DNA from: Miscanthus floridulus
Taxonomy: Eukaryota > Streptophyta > Magnoliopsida > Poales > Poaceae
Assembly: GCF_019320115.1 (NCBI RefSeq)
Contig: NC_089587.1
Coordinates: 100,342,166 to 100,406,165 of the forward strand
Direction of reading: 5' to 3'
DNA: 64,000 nt
Part shown: in pieces, positions 46,101-55,140 of the stretch
Position numbering within the stretch: position 1 is the first letter of the stretch
Layout: every line of letters begins with the position of its first letter
Position numbers and translations under genes: made by a program
The notes under the pieces: generated by a model
Seen by the model: only the letters and a program-made list of their open reading frames with translations
Database searches by the model: none
What the model was told of the DNA's origin: nothing

Positions 46101-49100
46101 TCCGGCCGCTCTTGCTCACTCCTCTCCCTCTGCGCAGACGAGCAGCAGCTCATCTGAAGCAGCCCTCTCCTCACGCAGCAGCCCCCCGATAGCGCGTCAT
46201 GTCCGCAGGGCAGTCTCAGCGCTCGGTCGCCTCGAGCACGCGGCATCGGCAGGAGGCCGAACTTGCCGCGGCAGAGGAACGCGAGCGAGCGACGGCAGAG
46301 ACCGTTGCGGCGGCGGCAAGGGCGTCGAGGCTGGCAGCGGCGGAGCTGGCAGCAGCCAGAGCGGAGGCGGAAGCAGCGGCAGCGACGGATGCAGCGCGTG
46401 CGGCGGCAGCAGAGGTCGAGGCCTTGCGCGGCAGCATCAGCAGCTCCGTTTCTGCTGACGACAACGCCGACACGGACCTCGAGTTGCTGGGGAGGGAGGC
46501 AAGACAAGCGCGGGCGGCGCAGTGGGCAGCCGCGCACGCCCACGAGAGCGGCGGCAGCCCCGACAGGCGCGGACGCGCCGGTGGCTCTCCTGTAGGAGGC
46601 GCGCACAGCGGCGGCGCTCCTGGAGGAGGCACGCACGGTGACGGTGGCAGACGGGTCGATGTAGAGCGCGGCCTTCACAGGCAGCGTGGCTCTCTCCCCG
46701 GATCGGTACCGTGGTTACCACGGGCTCCAGGCTGTCGTCAGGGACGTTGGCCTCGGCGGTGGGTGGCCTACCCTCACCAAGACCAACTACGTCGAGTGGG
46801 CTACGGTGATGAGGGTAAAGCTCCAGGTGCGGCACATGTGGGAGGCAGTCCGGTACGACGACGTCGACTACGACCTAGATCGATGGGCATTGAATGCCCT
46901 CATCGCTGCAGTCCCGCCCGAGATGCAGTTCTCGCTTACCAATAAGCGGACTGCCAAGGAGGCTTGGGACGCCATCGCTGCGGCACGCATTGGCAGCGAC
47001 CGCGCCCACAAGTCCACACTGCAGGCACTTCGCAAGGAGTGGGAGAACTTGGCCTTCAAGCCAGGTGAGGACGTTGATGACTTCGCTCTCTGTCTCAACA
47101 CTCTGTTGCAGAAGATGGTGCAGTTCGGCGATGACACCTACGGCGAGGAGAGAGCTGTCGAAAAGCTCTTCCGCTGCGTCCCCGAGAAGTACAAGCAGAT
47201 GGCTCGCTCGATCGAGTCTCTGCTGGATCTCTCCACGATGTCGATCGAGGAGGCGATAGGTCGTCGACAGCGATGAGCCACGGTCCCTCTCGGGGCCCAT
47301 CACCACTGGCGGGAAGCTCCTTCTCACTCGGGAGCAGTGGCTTGCCAGCCAAGGTGACCGGAAGAAGGGGGAGCCTTCTTCCGCGACAGGCAGCCGCAAG
47401 CGTGGCAAGCCGCACAAGGCACGCAGAGACGCCCAGGCCGGGGCGCGAGGACATGCCGAGGGTGATGCCCGCGGAGGCGCCCAGGGCGGCACCGCCGGCA
47501 GGCACAAGCCGGCACGAGACGACGCCTGCCGCAACTGCGGCCAGCTTGGTCATTGGGCCAAGGACTGTCGACAGCCACGACGCGGCCAGACCCACGTCGC
47601 ACAGGCGGAGGTGGAGCCGGCTCTGTTCATAGCACATGCAAGCATCGAGCTACCTCCAGCGGCACTGGCCGCAGCGGCTCTCCTCCACCTTGACGAGCCA
47701 AAAGCACACGCCCTCCTCGGCGACGGCTCCGGCAACGACAAAACTGACGGGTGGTGCCTCGACACTGGCGCCACCCATCACATGACCGGTCGACGGGAGT
47801 TCTTCACCGAGCTTGACTCTAGCATCCGAGGTTCCGTCAAATTTGGGATGCCTCCGGCGTGGAGATCAAGGGCGTCGGCTCCGTCATCTTCACCGCCGTG
47901 TCTGGTGAGCACAAGCTACTCACCGGAGTCTACTACATCCCCGCGTTGAGGAACTCCATCATCAGCTTGGGACAGCTGGATGAGAACGGTTCGCGCGTGG
48001 TGGTTGAGGATGGAGTCATGAGGATTTGGGATCGCCGTCGTCGCCTTCTTGCCAAGGTATCCAGAAGCGCAAATCGACTCTACATCCTTAACGCGCAGGT
48101 GGCACAACCCCTCTGTCTCGCTTGCTCGTCGGGATGACGAGGCGTGGCAATGGCACGAGCACTTCGGGCACCTTCACTTCGAGGCCCTAAAGCGGCTCAG
48201 TGCCACAGAGATGGTGCGAGGCCTGCCGTGCCTCGACCATGTGGAGCAGCTCTGCGACGTCTGCGTGTTGACGAAGCAGAGGCGACTCCCCTTTCCCCAG
48301 CGGGCGAGCTTTCGTGCCAAGGAGAGGGTCGAGCTTGTGCACGGAGACTTGTGTGGCCCGGTGACACCGGCCACACCGGGAGGACGACGCTACTTTCTGC
48401 TGCTCGTCGACGACCTCTCTCGCTACATGTGGGTGATGGTCCTCGACAGCAAGGGAGAGGTTGTGGACGCCATCCGGCTCTCGCAGGCTGCTGCGGAGGC
48501 AGAGTGCGGCCGCAAGCTGCGCGTGCTGCGCACCGACAACGGCGGCGAATTCACGGCGGCTGAATTCGCGTCGTACTGCGCTGATGAGGGCATTCAGCGC
48601 CACTACTCCGCGCCGTACAGCCCGCAGCAGAACGGCGTCGTCGAGCGGTGCAACCAGACGATTGTGGGGATGGCTCGGGCCCTTCTCAAGCAGAGAGGGA
48701 TGCCGGCTGTCTTCTGGGAAGAGGCGGTGGTGGCGGCCATCTACATCCTCAACCGCTCGCCTACCAAGGCGCTCGACAGCAGGACGCCGTACGAGGCTTG
48801 TCATGGGCGCAAGCCGACGGTCACCCACTTGCGGGTCTTCGGCTACCTCGCGTTTGCCAAGGAGCTTGGCCACATCAGCAAGCTCGACAACATGTGCACT
48901 CCGGGAGTGTTCATCGGCTACGCAGAGGGCTCGAAGGCCTACCGCATCCTCGACCCGAAGACACAGCGTGTGCGCACGGCGCGCGACGTTGTGTTCGACG
49001 AAGGGCGAGGATGGGCGTGGGACAAGGCGGTGGACGACGGCTCGGCTCCGACGTACGACGACTTCACTATCGAGTACGTCCACTTCGAGGGAGCTGGGGG

Positions 49101-52100
49101 AGTAGGCAACTCTTCTTCGGTGAGCGCGTCTACCCCAGTCCCCGAGCCTCCACCGACCCCGACGCCTGCTACTCCGACAGCACCACGCTCTCCAGCCAGG
49201 ACCTCGGCTACGATGAGTCCTTCGCCGGCTCCACCACAGCCGGCACCGCCACGCACTCCAGCACCGACAGGCACCTCTACGGGCACGTCTACTCCAACAC
49301 CAGCTCGTGTCGAGCACAGCCCGATTGAGCTCGCTACTCCGCTCTCTCACGACGAGGAGCGCATCGACGCGTACCACGACGACGAGCCGTTGCGGTACCG
49401 TACGATGGAGAACCTTCTCGGTGACCAACCGGTGCCGGACCGGTGCCCTCACGACCTGGAGGCGCAGTTGCACCTTGCGTGTGACGACGGCGAGCCTCGG
49501 TCCGTTTGCAGAGGCCAAAGAGACACGCGGCATGGCGCGCCGCGATGCAATTGGAGATGGATGCGGTTGAGAAGAACCGCACCTGGGAGCTTGCTGACCT
49601 TCCTCGTGGTCACCGCGCGATCACCCTTAAGTGGGTGTACAAGCTGAAGAGGGATGAAGTCGGCGCCATCGTCAAGCACAAGGCTCGCTTGGTGGCACGA
49701 GGTTTCGTGCAGCAGGAGGGGGTCGACTTTGACGAAGCCTTTGCTCCTGTGGCACGGATGGAGTCCGTGCGACTCCTTGCGCTAGCTGCCTAGGAGGGCT
49801 GGCGTGTTCATCACATGGACGTCAAGGTCGGCGTTCCTTAACGGCAACTTGAAGGAGGAGGTCTACGTGCACCAGCCGCCGGGATTTGCGATCCCCGGCA
49901 AGGAGGGCAAGGTGCTCCGGCTGCGCAAAGCCCTCTATGGCTTGCGGCAGGCACCGAGGGCGTGGAATGCCAAGTTGGATTCCACGCTAAAAGGGATAGG
50001 CTTCGAGCAAAGCACGCACGAGGCGGCCATCTACCGACGGGGCAATGGAGGAAATGCTCTGCTGGTGGGTGTCTACGTCGACGACTTGGTGATCACCGGC
50101 ACCAAGGATGCGGAGGTGGCGGCATTCAAGGAAGAGATGAAGGCCACCTTCCAGATGAGTGACCTGGGGCCTCTCTCTCTTCTACCTGGGAATCGAGGTG
50201 GCAACCAGGATGACTCCGGGATCACGCTTCGACAGACCGCCAACGCCAAGCGCGTCGTTGAGCTAGCTGGGCTCACCGACTACAACCCAGCTCTCACTCC
50301 GATGGAGTAGAGGCTGAAGCTGAGCCGCGCAGCACGACGGAGGAGGTGGACGCTACGCAGTACCCGGCGTCTTGTGGGGAGCCTTCGCTACCTCCGCCCA
50401 CCCACAACGGCCGGACTTGCATTCTCCGTCGGCTACGTTAGTCAGTACATGCAGCGACCGACAACGGAGCATCCAGCAGGCTGTGAAGAGGATCATCCGC
50501 TACGTTGCGGGGACTCTCGATCACGGACTCTACTACCCTAGGTGCCCTGGGGCGGCACACTTCGTCAGGTAACAGCGACAACGACCACAACCGGCGACAT
50601 CGACACCAGCAGAGCACGAGCGGGATCCTCTTCTTCCTCGGCAAGTGTCTCGTTAGCTGGCAGTCGGTCAAGCAGCAGGTGGTGACCCTATCCAGCTGCG
50701 AGGCCAAGTACATAGCAGCCTCCACCGGCTTCGACTCAGGCGCTCTGGCTTGCTCGACTGCTCGGTGATCTCCTCGGCAGACACTAGAGCGGTGGAGCTC
50801 AGGGTGGACAGTAAGTCCGCTCTGGCCCTAGCAAAGAACCCCGTGTTCCATGAACGCAGCAAGCACATCCGGGTGAGGTACCACTTCATCCGAGGCTGTT
50901 TGGAGGAAGAGAGCATCAAGGCGAGCTACATCAACAAAGGACCAGCTTGCGGACCTGCTCACCAAGCCCCTTGGGAGGATCAAGTTCCTTGAGCTCTACT
51001 CGAGGACCGGGATGGTTCAACTTTCCCACAGGACGACGCACAAGACTTAGGAGGAGAATGATGGATAAATCTGGCTGGTCTGGTCTTTGTGGGGCTACTG
51101 GCTGTTGCTGCCACAAGGACAGCATCTTAGCATCTAGGACAGCATCTTAGAGGACAGCATCTTAGACTAGCATCTTAGCATCTTAGACTAGCATCTTGGC
51201 ATATGCTTGGCTGGCTAGCAGCCTATAAATATGTATCCCCAACCCCTCAGGTTGGCATGGCATTGAGAAATAAACCAAAAAATTGCCCCAACTCCTAGTG
51301 TCATCCTCTCTCGATGAGAGTAAGAATTCTGCTACTACCAAGAGTAAGAATTCAGCGACTAACACACTTTACAACCCCAACAATTAATAAGCATTCCCTC
51401 TATTCCAAAATGTATAGTGTTTTGGTTTGTGCTTTTGTCCTAAAACTTCTGTAACTTTGATCAAGTTTATATAAAAAATATATTAACATATACAATCTAT
51501 ATTACAAAGAAAATGCACTATGGAGACATATCTCATGGTGGATTAAACGGATTTTTGATGTTGTAGATGTTGGTGCATTTTTCTATTTTGACTTACGATA
51601 AAGCTAAAACAACCTACGTTTTGGGGGCGGAAGAATAACATCTAAGGCCCTTTACGGTAAAAAAATATCTAAGGCCCTGGATTCAAAGTATTTTCTGAGT
51701 ATTGGAAAACTATTATGGTTCTGCAAAAAAAACTTTGGTTTTGGAAAGCTATTGGGCGTTTGGATGCAACAAACCTTCTAGTTTTCAAAGACATGGTATT
51801 GTTAAAATTTTAGTCTTTTTGAACTTTGAGATACTCCACTCAAGACCTTTGCTAAAATTGTAGTCTTTGGAAGTTTTAGATACTCCACTCCACTCATAAC
51901 CTCTGTAAACGACAGTTTTGCACACTTTTATCTTATAAAACTACAGTTACTTCATACCATAGTTTTTCTAAAACTACGGCATCCAAACAGGCACTATATT
52001 ATGATAGCCAATAAACTTTAGCAATAACAAATTTGCCCTTTAAAACAATAAAGCGACAAAAAAATAGTAAGATGCAAATATGAAACATATTAGGAAGCAA

Positions 52101-54029
52101 GTGAAAATAAAAAGCATGCATTCCACCAGTGAGAAGTAAACTCTCTTAATGTGGAAAACTTAACTATGCCCTGAATATCTTGCCTGCATTCTTTTTTTTT
52201 TGAGAAGCAAATACATTGATAGCACAAAAAAAAAAAGGTGTGATGTTGCATTTGATGTGTATGGTACCTGGACCAGGAGGGTTCTGATTTGGAATCACTT
52301 GAGCATTTCCAGGGTTCTGTTGGGTCTTTGTCTGACTTTCCATGGACAGCATTCTCAGAGAAATCTTCCGCAAATAATCAGACTGAGTGATACAAAACAA
52401 AGGATTTAAGTTGTGGTTTTTGCATTAATACAATTTACATGTGCAAGTTGCATGGGCCCATGATATTTTGATACCACGCCTCCTAAATATGATTAGCAGA
52501 GTATCCATGCATTGCCCCATCATGTATTTTACCATGATAAAAAGATCTATAAGCATCTAAAATTTACCTAAAAGCCTTTAAGATTGTCATAGATCAAATG
52601 TCCATATCATTGACCCACCCCATGACTAAACATTCTGACTCTGTACGGGAGCGTACTAGAGTTAGGTTAAATGTACCTGGTTGGTGGCTGCAGTATAGAT
52701 TTTCTCTTCAAATCGCACGGCAATTTTGTGAAGCTCAGTCAGTCCTTCTGGTATTGATACTGGCAGGTGCTTCTTCAGAGTCTCCATTCTATACATATAT
52801 AATGCAAGAAGTGATATATTGAGAGATACACTGATAAATGTGTTTGATTACCATTTAATTAGTCCAGTAAACCAGAAGCCCCAGTACATGTACAAAAATA
52901 ATAGTTCACTAGTGGAAACAGTGGGCATGGAATTTGTGGACCGCTAATGCACATACATATTTTTGAACCGAACGAACAACTAGGGTAAAAATGGACACAT
53001 TCAAGTGGCAACTAGGGTAAAATTTAAGTGCTGGCAAGGGTAAAATGGACACATTCCATGGGCAGGCATATACATGAGTTAATAATTGGTTGGCAGAAAA
53101 AGACTCGGGTCATACCGCATAACCAATGCTAAAAGGTCCTACACAAGATGAGGGTCTAGGAAGAATATGGTTTTACCCTTTCTTATTTTGCAAGGAGGTT
53201 GACAAATTGGAGAAAGTCAGCAGCCTACCGCTACGCCATGCCTACCCTCCACTAGGGGATAGAGAAGTGTTTGGAAAGAAAAAAAAAACAATCACATTAT
53301 GAGTTGTCGCATTCTACACCCATACTCAAACTCAAATGTTGCGATATGCAGTTGCATATGTTTCTATGTGTGTTTATTGTGCAGAGATGGCTTTATAAAG
53401 ATTTTTTTTTTGAATCTTATAGCAAGCAAACAGGTAGTCAAGTAGTTTCTACTGATAATTTTAATGCGACTGTATGGATCCATATGTCACGAACAAACAC
53501 GACTGTATGGATCATATGTCACGAACAAACACGACTGTATGGATCATATGTCACGAACAAACGAGTAGGTGATTCGTGGGTAAACAAACAAGAGAAAGGT
53601 AGACGAATTGTTAGGTCCAAGTGTGAATTGTTAGGTCCAAGTGCAAGGATGGTTCAGCAGGTCTAAGTACATGGATGCATCAGCAAACCCTACCCAGCAA
53701 GCACGATACTGTCTATCTAATCTAAATAAAGAGGGAAGCAGGTGTACACGGATCGAATCGATCGAATCGTAAAAGAAGCCACATGGATCCGCCACGGCGG
53801 AAGGAAAAGATTGCAGTTGCTTGACAATTCCCATTAGGGGGAGGAGGGAGGGAAGGAAGATGGAGAGGACGTACATCTTATTGACGATCCTGTGGCGCGC
53901 CTCGGGCTGAAGCTGGGTGCGCCAGTCGCTTCCGGCGGGGGCAGCCGCGTTAGGGTCGACGCCGCCGGCGGCAGCGACGGCGGCAGGGTCGGCGCCCTGC
54001 GTGGGGCGCCAGTTGGCGGCGCCGTCCAT
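36977..54029 (-). CDS. MED15: MED15-like Mediator subunit 15, ten exons, 1299 aa as encoded
   Basis: MED15 is a tail subunit of the nuclear Mediator complex. Its KIX domain binds activation domains and relays them to RNA polymerase II. Exons in order (minus strand): 54029-53875, 52788-52677, 52382-52268, 43966-42719, 40654-40584, 40021-38579, 38060-37719, 37582-37391, 37277-37189 and 37109-36977. All introns are GT-AG. The lengths sum to 3900 bases, an exact multiple of three, which supports the model. The KIX domain spans residues about 35-110. A Gln-rich region fills exons 4 and 6. The conserved C-terminal region ([41 protein letters not shown]) is in exons 6-10. The length is close to plant MED15a proteins. 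The TAG at 36977 removes the usual last 24 or so residues. Confidence 0.9.
38579..40021 (-). CDS. MED15: MED15 exon 6: helical segment, second Gln-rich region and Pro/Ser tail
   Basis: It begins [20 protein letters not shown], continues with [20 protein letters not shown], then a long Gln-rich stretch, a Pro/Ser-rich linker ([20 protein letters not shown]) and the conserved [12 protein letters not shown] just before the donor GTCAGT. The exon is flanked by phase-0 splice sites. The small exon 5 (40584-40654) precedes it. Confidence 0.9.
40978..41528 (+). mobile_element. 5'-truncated LINE (L1-type) in MED15 intron 4
   Basis: The body (40995-41511) encodes the extreme C-terminus of a plant LINE reverse transcriptase: [20 protein letters not shown], then [13 protein letters not shown], a stop, and [16 protein letters not shown]. 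It ends in a (TTG)n tail. A 17-bp target duplication TTGTTCTTCCAGCTCAA / TTGTTCTTCCAGCTTAA (40978-40994 and 41512-41528) flanks it, with one mismatch. Such truncation is the usual result of target-primed reverse transcription. Confidence 0.88.
41581..42523. mobile_element. Harbinger-like non-autonomous element, 0.94 kb, in MED15 intron 4
   Basis: The terminal inverted repeats are AGAGCATCTCCAGCAG at the left and CGCTGGAGATGCT at the right, flanked by TTA (41578-41580 and 42524-42526). A TWA target and this end sequence fit PIF/Harbinger. The interior has a GC-rich core (about 41790-42230) and a 90-bp imperfect tandem duplication (42261-42350 and 42368-42461, core GTGGGTCTGTTTTGGCATAG). No transposase is visible. 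Confidence 0.72.
42719..43966 (-). CDS. MED15: MED15 exon 4: glutamine-rich region
   Basis: A 1248-base exon is almost wholly low-complexity Gln with Met, Ser, Asn and Pro, including a run of nine Gln near its start ([16 protein letters not shown]). Its donor (AGTA then GTAAGT) and the exon 5 acceptor join to ACA TCT, keeping the frame. Such regions are disordered and can form condensates. CAG/CAA runs make length variation likely. Confidence 0.9.
44209..44480 (+). repeat. Composite Copia, first LTR (272 bp)
   Basis: It starts TGATGGATAAGTCTGGCTGG and ends GCGACAAACA. A TATA box (TATAAATA) is at 44340-44347. Its U3 start matches the third LTR, not the second. Confidence 0.9.
44483..44495 (+). 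promoter_or_regulatory. Primer binding site after the first Copia LTR (one mismatch)
   Basis: TGGTATCGGAGCC differs at one base from the canonical initiator tRNA-Met site TGGTATCAGAGCC, which is intact after the second LTR at 46008. Confidence 0.85.
44659..45706 (+). pseudogene. Partial Copia gag between the first and second LTR
   Basis: It starts [20 protein letters not shown], an Ala/Glu/Arg-rich coiled coil, then shifts frame. It continues as [11 protein letters not shown] and [20 protein letters not shown] to [20 protein letters not shown], where it stops exactly at the second LTR. Two TAG codons replace Gln in the core. Zinc knuckle and pol are missing from this copy. Confidence 0.8.
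45707..46005 (+). repeat. Composite Copia, internal LTR (299 bp)
   Basis: It starts TGATGGGATAAGTCTCATGT and ends GCGACTAACA, followed by a canonical PBS (46008-46020). The TATA box is at 45865-45872. Its first 80 or so bases differ from the outer LTRs while the rest is closely similar, so it belongs to a distinct subfamily. Confidence 0.88.
46199..47600 (+). pseudogene. Copia gag with zinc knuckle (second copy)
   Basis: The start (46199) matches the first copy. A 2-bp loss in TCTCTC near 46695 shifts the frame, after which the gag core runs to 47276 ([40 protein letters not shown]). An 11-bp deletion between GGTCGT repeats near 47262 shifts it again. The single zinc knuckle [14 protein letters not shown] lies near 47530-47570. 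Gag would form the particle shell; these breaks prevent that. Confidence 0.82.
47611..48125 (+). pseudogene. Copia protease
   Basis: The segment [20 protein letters not shown] carries the Asp-Thr-Gly catalytic triad of the aspartic protease. A frameshift near 47855 separates it from [23 protein letters not shown] sequence (47859-48137). Confidence 0.8.
48140..49500 (+). pseudogene. Copia integrase
   Basis: A long open stretch (within 48049-49647) has the GAG-pre-integrase finger ([16 protein letters not shown], then CDVCVLTKQ) and the DDE core. Asp is seen in [11 protein letters not shown], Asp in RTDNGGEFT, and Glu in [11 protein letters not shown]. The C-terminal part is Pro/Thr-rich. It is the best preserved Copia domain, but it is broken from RT by a frameshift near 49500. 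Confidence 0.88.
49506..51010 (+). pseudogene. Copia reverse transcriptase and RNase H
   Basis: RT runs from [20 protein letters not shown] through [20 protein letters not shown] to a TAG at 49791-49793. It then resumes after a 1-bp insertion near 49825 as [18 protein letters not shown], and reaches the catalytic [10 protein letters not shown] near 50070. Another shift lies near 50180. RNase H traces ([20 protein letters not shown], then [11 protein letters not shown]) follow at about 50620-50730 and 50800-50950. Confidence 0.85.
51059..51364 (+). repeat. Composite Copia, third LTR (306 bp)
   Basis: It starts TGATGGATAAATCTGGCTGG after a purine tract (AGGAGGAGAA) and ends GCGACTAACA. The TATA box is at 51224-51231. 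It is longer than the first LTR because of repeats of AGCATCTTAG at about 51121-51185. Confidence 0.9.
51394..51637. mobile_element. Degenerate Stowaway-like MITE
   Basis: The left end TTCCCTCTATTCCAAAATGT and the right end ACGTTTTGGGGGCGGAAGAA are imperfect inverted repeats of the CTCCCTCCGTCCCAAAAT type. The interior is AT-rich and non-coding. It lies in MED15 intron 3, next to the Copia element. Confidence 0.5.
51752..51993. mobile_element. Tourist-like MITE, about 240 bp
   Basis: The ends TTGGGCGTTTGGATGC and GGCATCCAAACAGGCA are imperfect inverted repeats, with CTA on both sides as a possible 3-bp duplication. The interior is AT-rich with internal inverted segments (GATACTCCACTC twice). 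GTTTGGATGC ends are typical of grass Harbinger/Tourist MITEs. It is in MED15 intron 3. Confidence 0.55.
52268..54029 (-). CDS. MED15: MED15 exons 1-3: N-terminus and KIX domain
   Basis: Exon 1 (53875-54029) starts [20 protein letters not shown] and reaches [16 protein letters not shown]. Exon 2 (52677-52788) gives [20 protein letters not shown] and [12 protein letters not shown]. Exon 3 (52268-52382) gives [16 protein letters not shown]. Together they make the three-helix KIX fold. The exon 1-2 join (AAGAT plus A) yields Lys-Ile-Met as in other plants. Introns 1 and 2 hold a 33-bp triplication and unremarkable AT-rich sequence. Confidence 0.9.
53466..53562. repeat. Three tandem copies of a 32-33 bp unit in MED15 intron 1
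   Basis: CGACTGTATGGATCATATGT followed by CACGAACAAACA occurs three times, the first copy with one extra C. A 19-bp repeat (GAATTGTTAGGTCCAAGTG) occurs twice just after, at about 53606-53643. Confidence 0.85.
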
Positions 54030-54258
54030 GGTTTTCCGCCCTAGGGACTCGGGCGCCTCTCTTGCTCTTTCTGATTTGTTTGCTGGCTTCGATCGATCTG
54101 CTGAGCGACGACGGAGGGAGCACTTTCCCCCAGCTCCCCTCTGATAAGCAGGAGGGGAGCAACCGAGGTAGCGGCGACGACGAAATCGATTGTAGCGAGG
54201 AGGGGCAGGGGCGGAGGAGCGACCAGGAATTGAGGAAAGCCAACACGTCACGACTCAC
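54030..54258 (-). promoter_or_regulatory. MED15: MED15 5' UTR and proximal promoter region
   Basis: The 230 bases upstream of the MED15 ATG are GC- and pyrimidine-rich on the coding strand, as usual for plant housekeeping 5' UTRs. No clear TATA box is seen in this stretch. In-frame sequence extends upstream without a stop to 54251, but MDGAANWRP at 54029 matches the start of plant relatives and is preferred. Confidence 0.5.
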
Positions 54259-54309
54259 GAATCAGGATGCTGGATTTATCTATTAAAAAAAAAGAATCAG
54301 GATGCTGGA
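54259..54309. mobile_element. Tiny poly(A)-tailed insertion with 16-bp target duplication
   Basis: GAATCAGGATGCTGGA occurs at 54259-54274 and again at 54294-54309. Between them lie 19 bases, TTTATCTATTAAAAAAAAA. A perfect 16-bp duplication around an A-tailed insert is the mark of LINE-type target-primed insertion, here of almost nothing but tail. Confidence 0.6.
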
Positions 54310-54689
54310 TGCGCCATCTTCTCCCTTTATGTGGGCGTCTCGTCGATTCGCCCCGTTCTTTGAGTTTGTTTTCGTAGGAGTTTGATTGGCTGATAATGAT
54401 CGACAGAAAAAATATCGCTCGTTGGCTGAAAAAATACGAATTATAAGTTAAATAAGTTTAAACGAACAGGACGATTAAAGTGAGCAAGTCAAGGCTCATG
54501 GGCCCCAATATTAGCCCTATAATAATTCTATGTCTATATCTATACATATATCATATATCTATTTTCTCTAATTATTTTTACATGTTGTATTAGCTTTGTT
54601 CTAAATTAAATATTTGTATTTGTATCTATGACCACCAATTCAAATATATATATATGGTTCATAACACAATATTGATATTTTTAGATTCA
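54310..54689. other. Upstream intergenic sequence, nothing firm
   Basis: AT-rich sequence with TATA-rich simple repeats (54535-54660). A segment at about 54370-54475 ending AAACGAACAGGAC resembles one end of a hAT or Tourist-type MITE, but no partner end was found. Confidence 0.4.
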
Positions 54690-55140
54690 CTATTGAAAAG
54701 GATCTAGCACGCGGGTGACTAGGTCTGTTAAAACAAAACTCAATCGCGACGGTCAGTAACAGGTGCGGCACTACTGCACTTTTACGCAATGAGCAAAACT
54801 ACGGTGGTGTCGTGTATCAGAGTACCTCGAAGGCACAATTCAAAAACTACCTAATAAAACTTAGGTCGAGTAAATTACTAATGCTTCTGGAGTAGTGTTG
54901 AACATATTTCACCATTTGAATGAGGTCACAAGCTTATACGCAAATAGATTGGAAGCAAACCTTGGAATCACCAACAAACAAGTAGAGCACAACACAAATA
55001 GTAAGAATACAAGAGACTAGGTGTTTATCTCGTGGTTCAGCTTGCCACTAAGGCTTGCCTACCTCCACGTTGCTAAGGAAGACGCCAAACGACATACTAC
55101 CCCAGGGTGACAATTGGGAATAGAAACAATTGCCAAAAAA
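54690..55140. repeat. Probable decayed SIRE-like LTR fragment
   Basis: GAAAAGGATCTAGCACGCGGGTGACTAGG, followed by GTTAAAACAAAACTCAATCG, resembles the opening of SIRE-type LTRs. CTCGTGGTTCAGCTTGCC and CCACGTTGCTAAGGAAGACG near 55030-55095 resemble their middle part. The G-run is lost and no end could be placed, so the call is tentative. Confidence 0.4.

Larger units (their letters stand above)
44209..51364 (+). mobile_element. Composite Ty1/Copia element with three LTRs, in MED15 intron 3
   Basis: Outer LTRs (44209-44480 and 51059-51364) are flanked by the 5-bp duplication CACTT (44204-44208 and 51365-51369). A third LTR lies inside (45707-46005). The layout is LTR, PBS, partial gag, LTR, PBS, gag, protease, integrase, RT, RNase H, polypurine tract, LTR. 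It is in the opposite direction to MED15. Every coding block has stops or frameshifts, several of them CAG-to-TAG, so it is not autonomous. It lengthens MED15 intron 3 to about 8.3 kb. Confidence 0.9.

Noticed and set aside
46013..46678. 221-codon minus-strand frame over the Copia gag start
   Set aside because: Arg/Cys-rich shadow of the Ala-rich gag, with no motif. Similar shadows occur at 44323-45045.
48187..49533. 448-codon minus-strand open frame
   Set aside because: It is the antisense shadow of the GC-rich Copia integrase, which carries all family motifs on the plus strand.
53631..54251. MED15 start further upstream in the 206-codon open frame
   Set aside because: The upstream part reads 5' UTR sequence without family similarity. 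The ATG at 54029 matches the conserved start.
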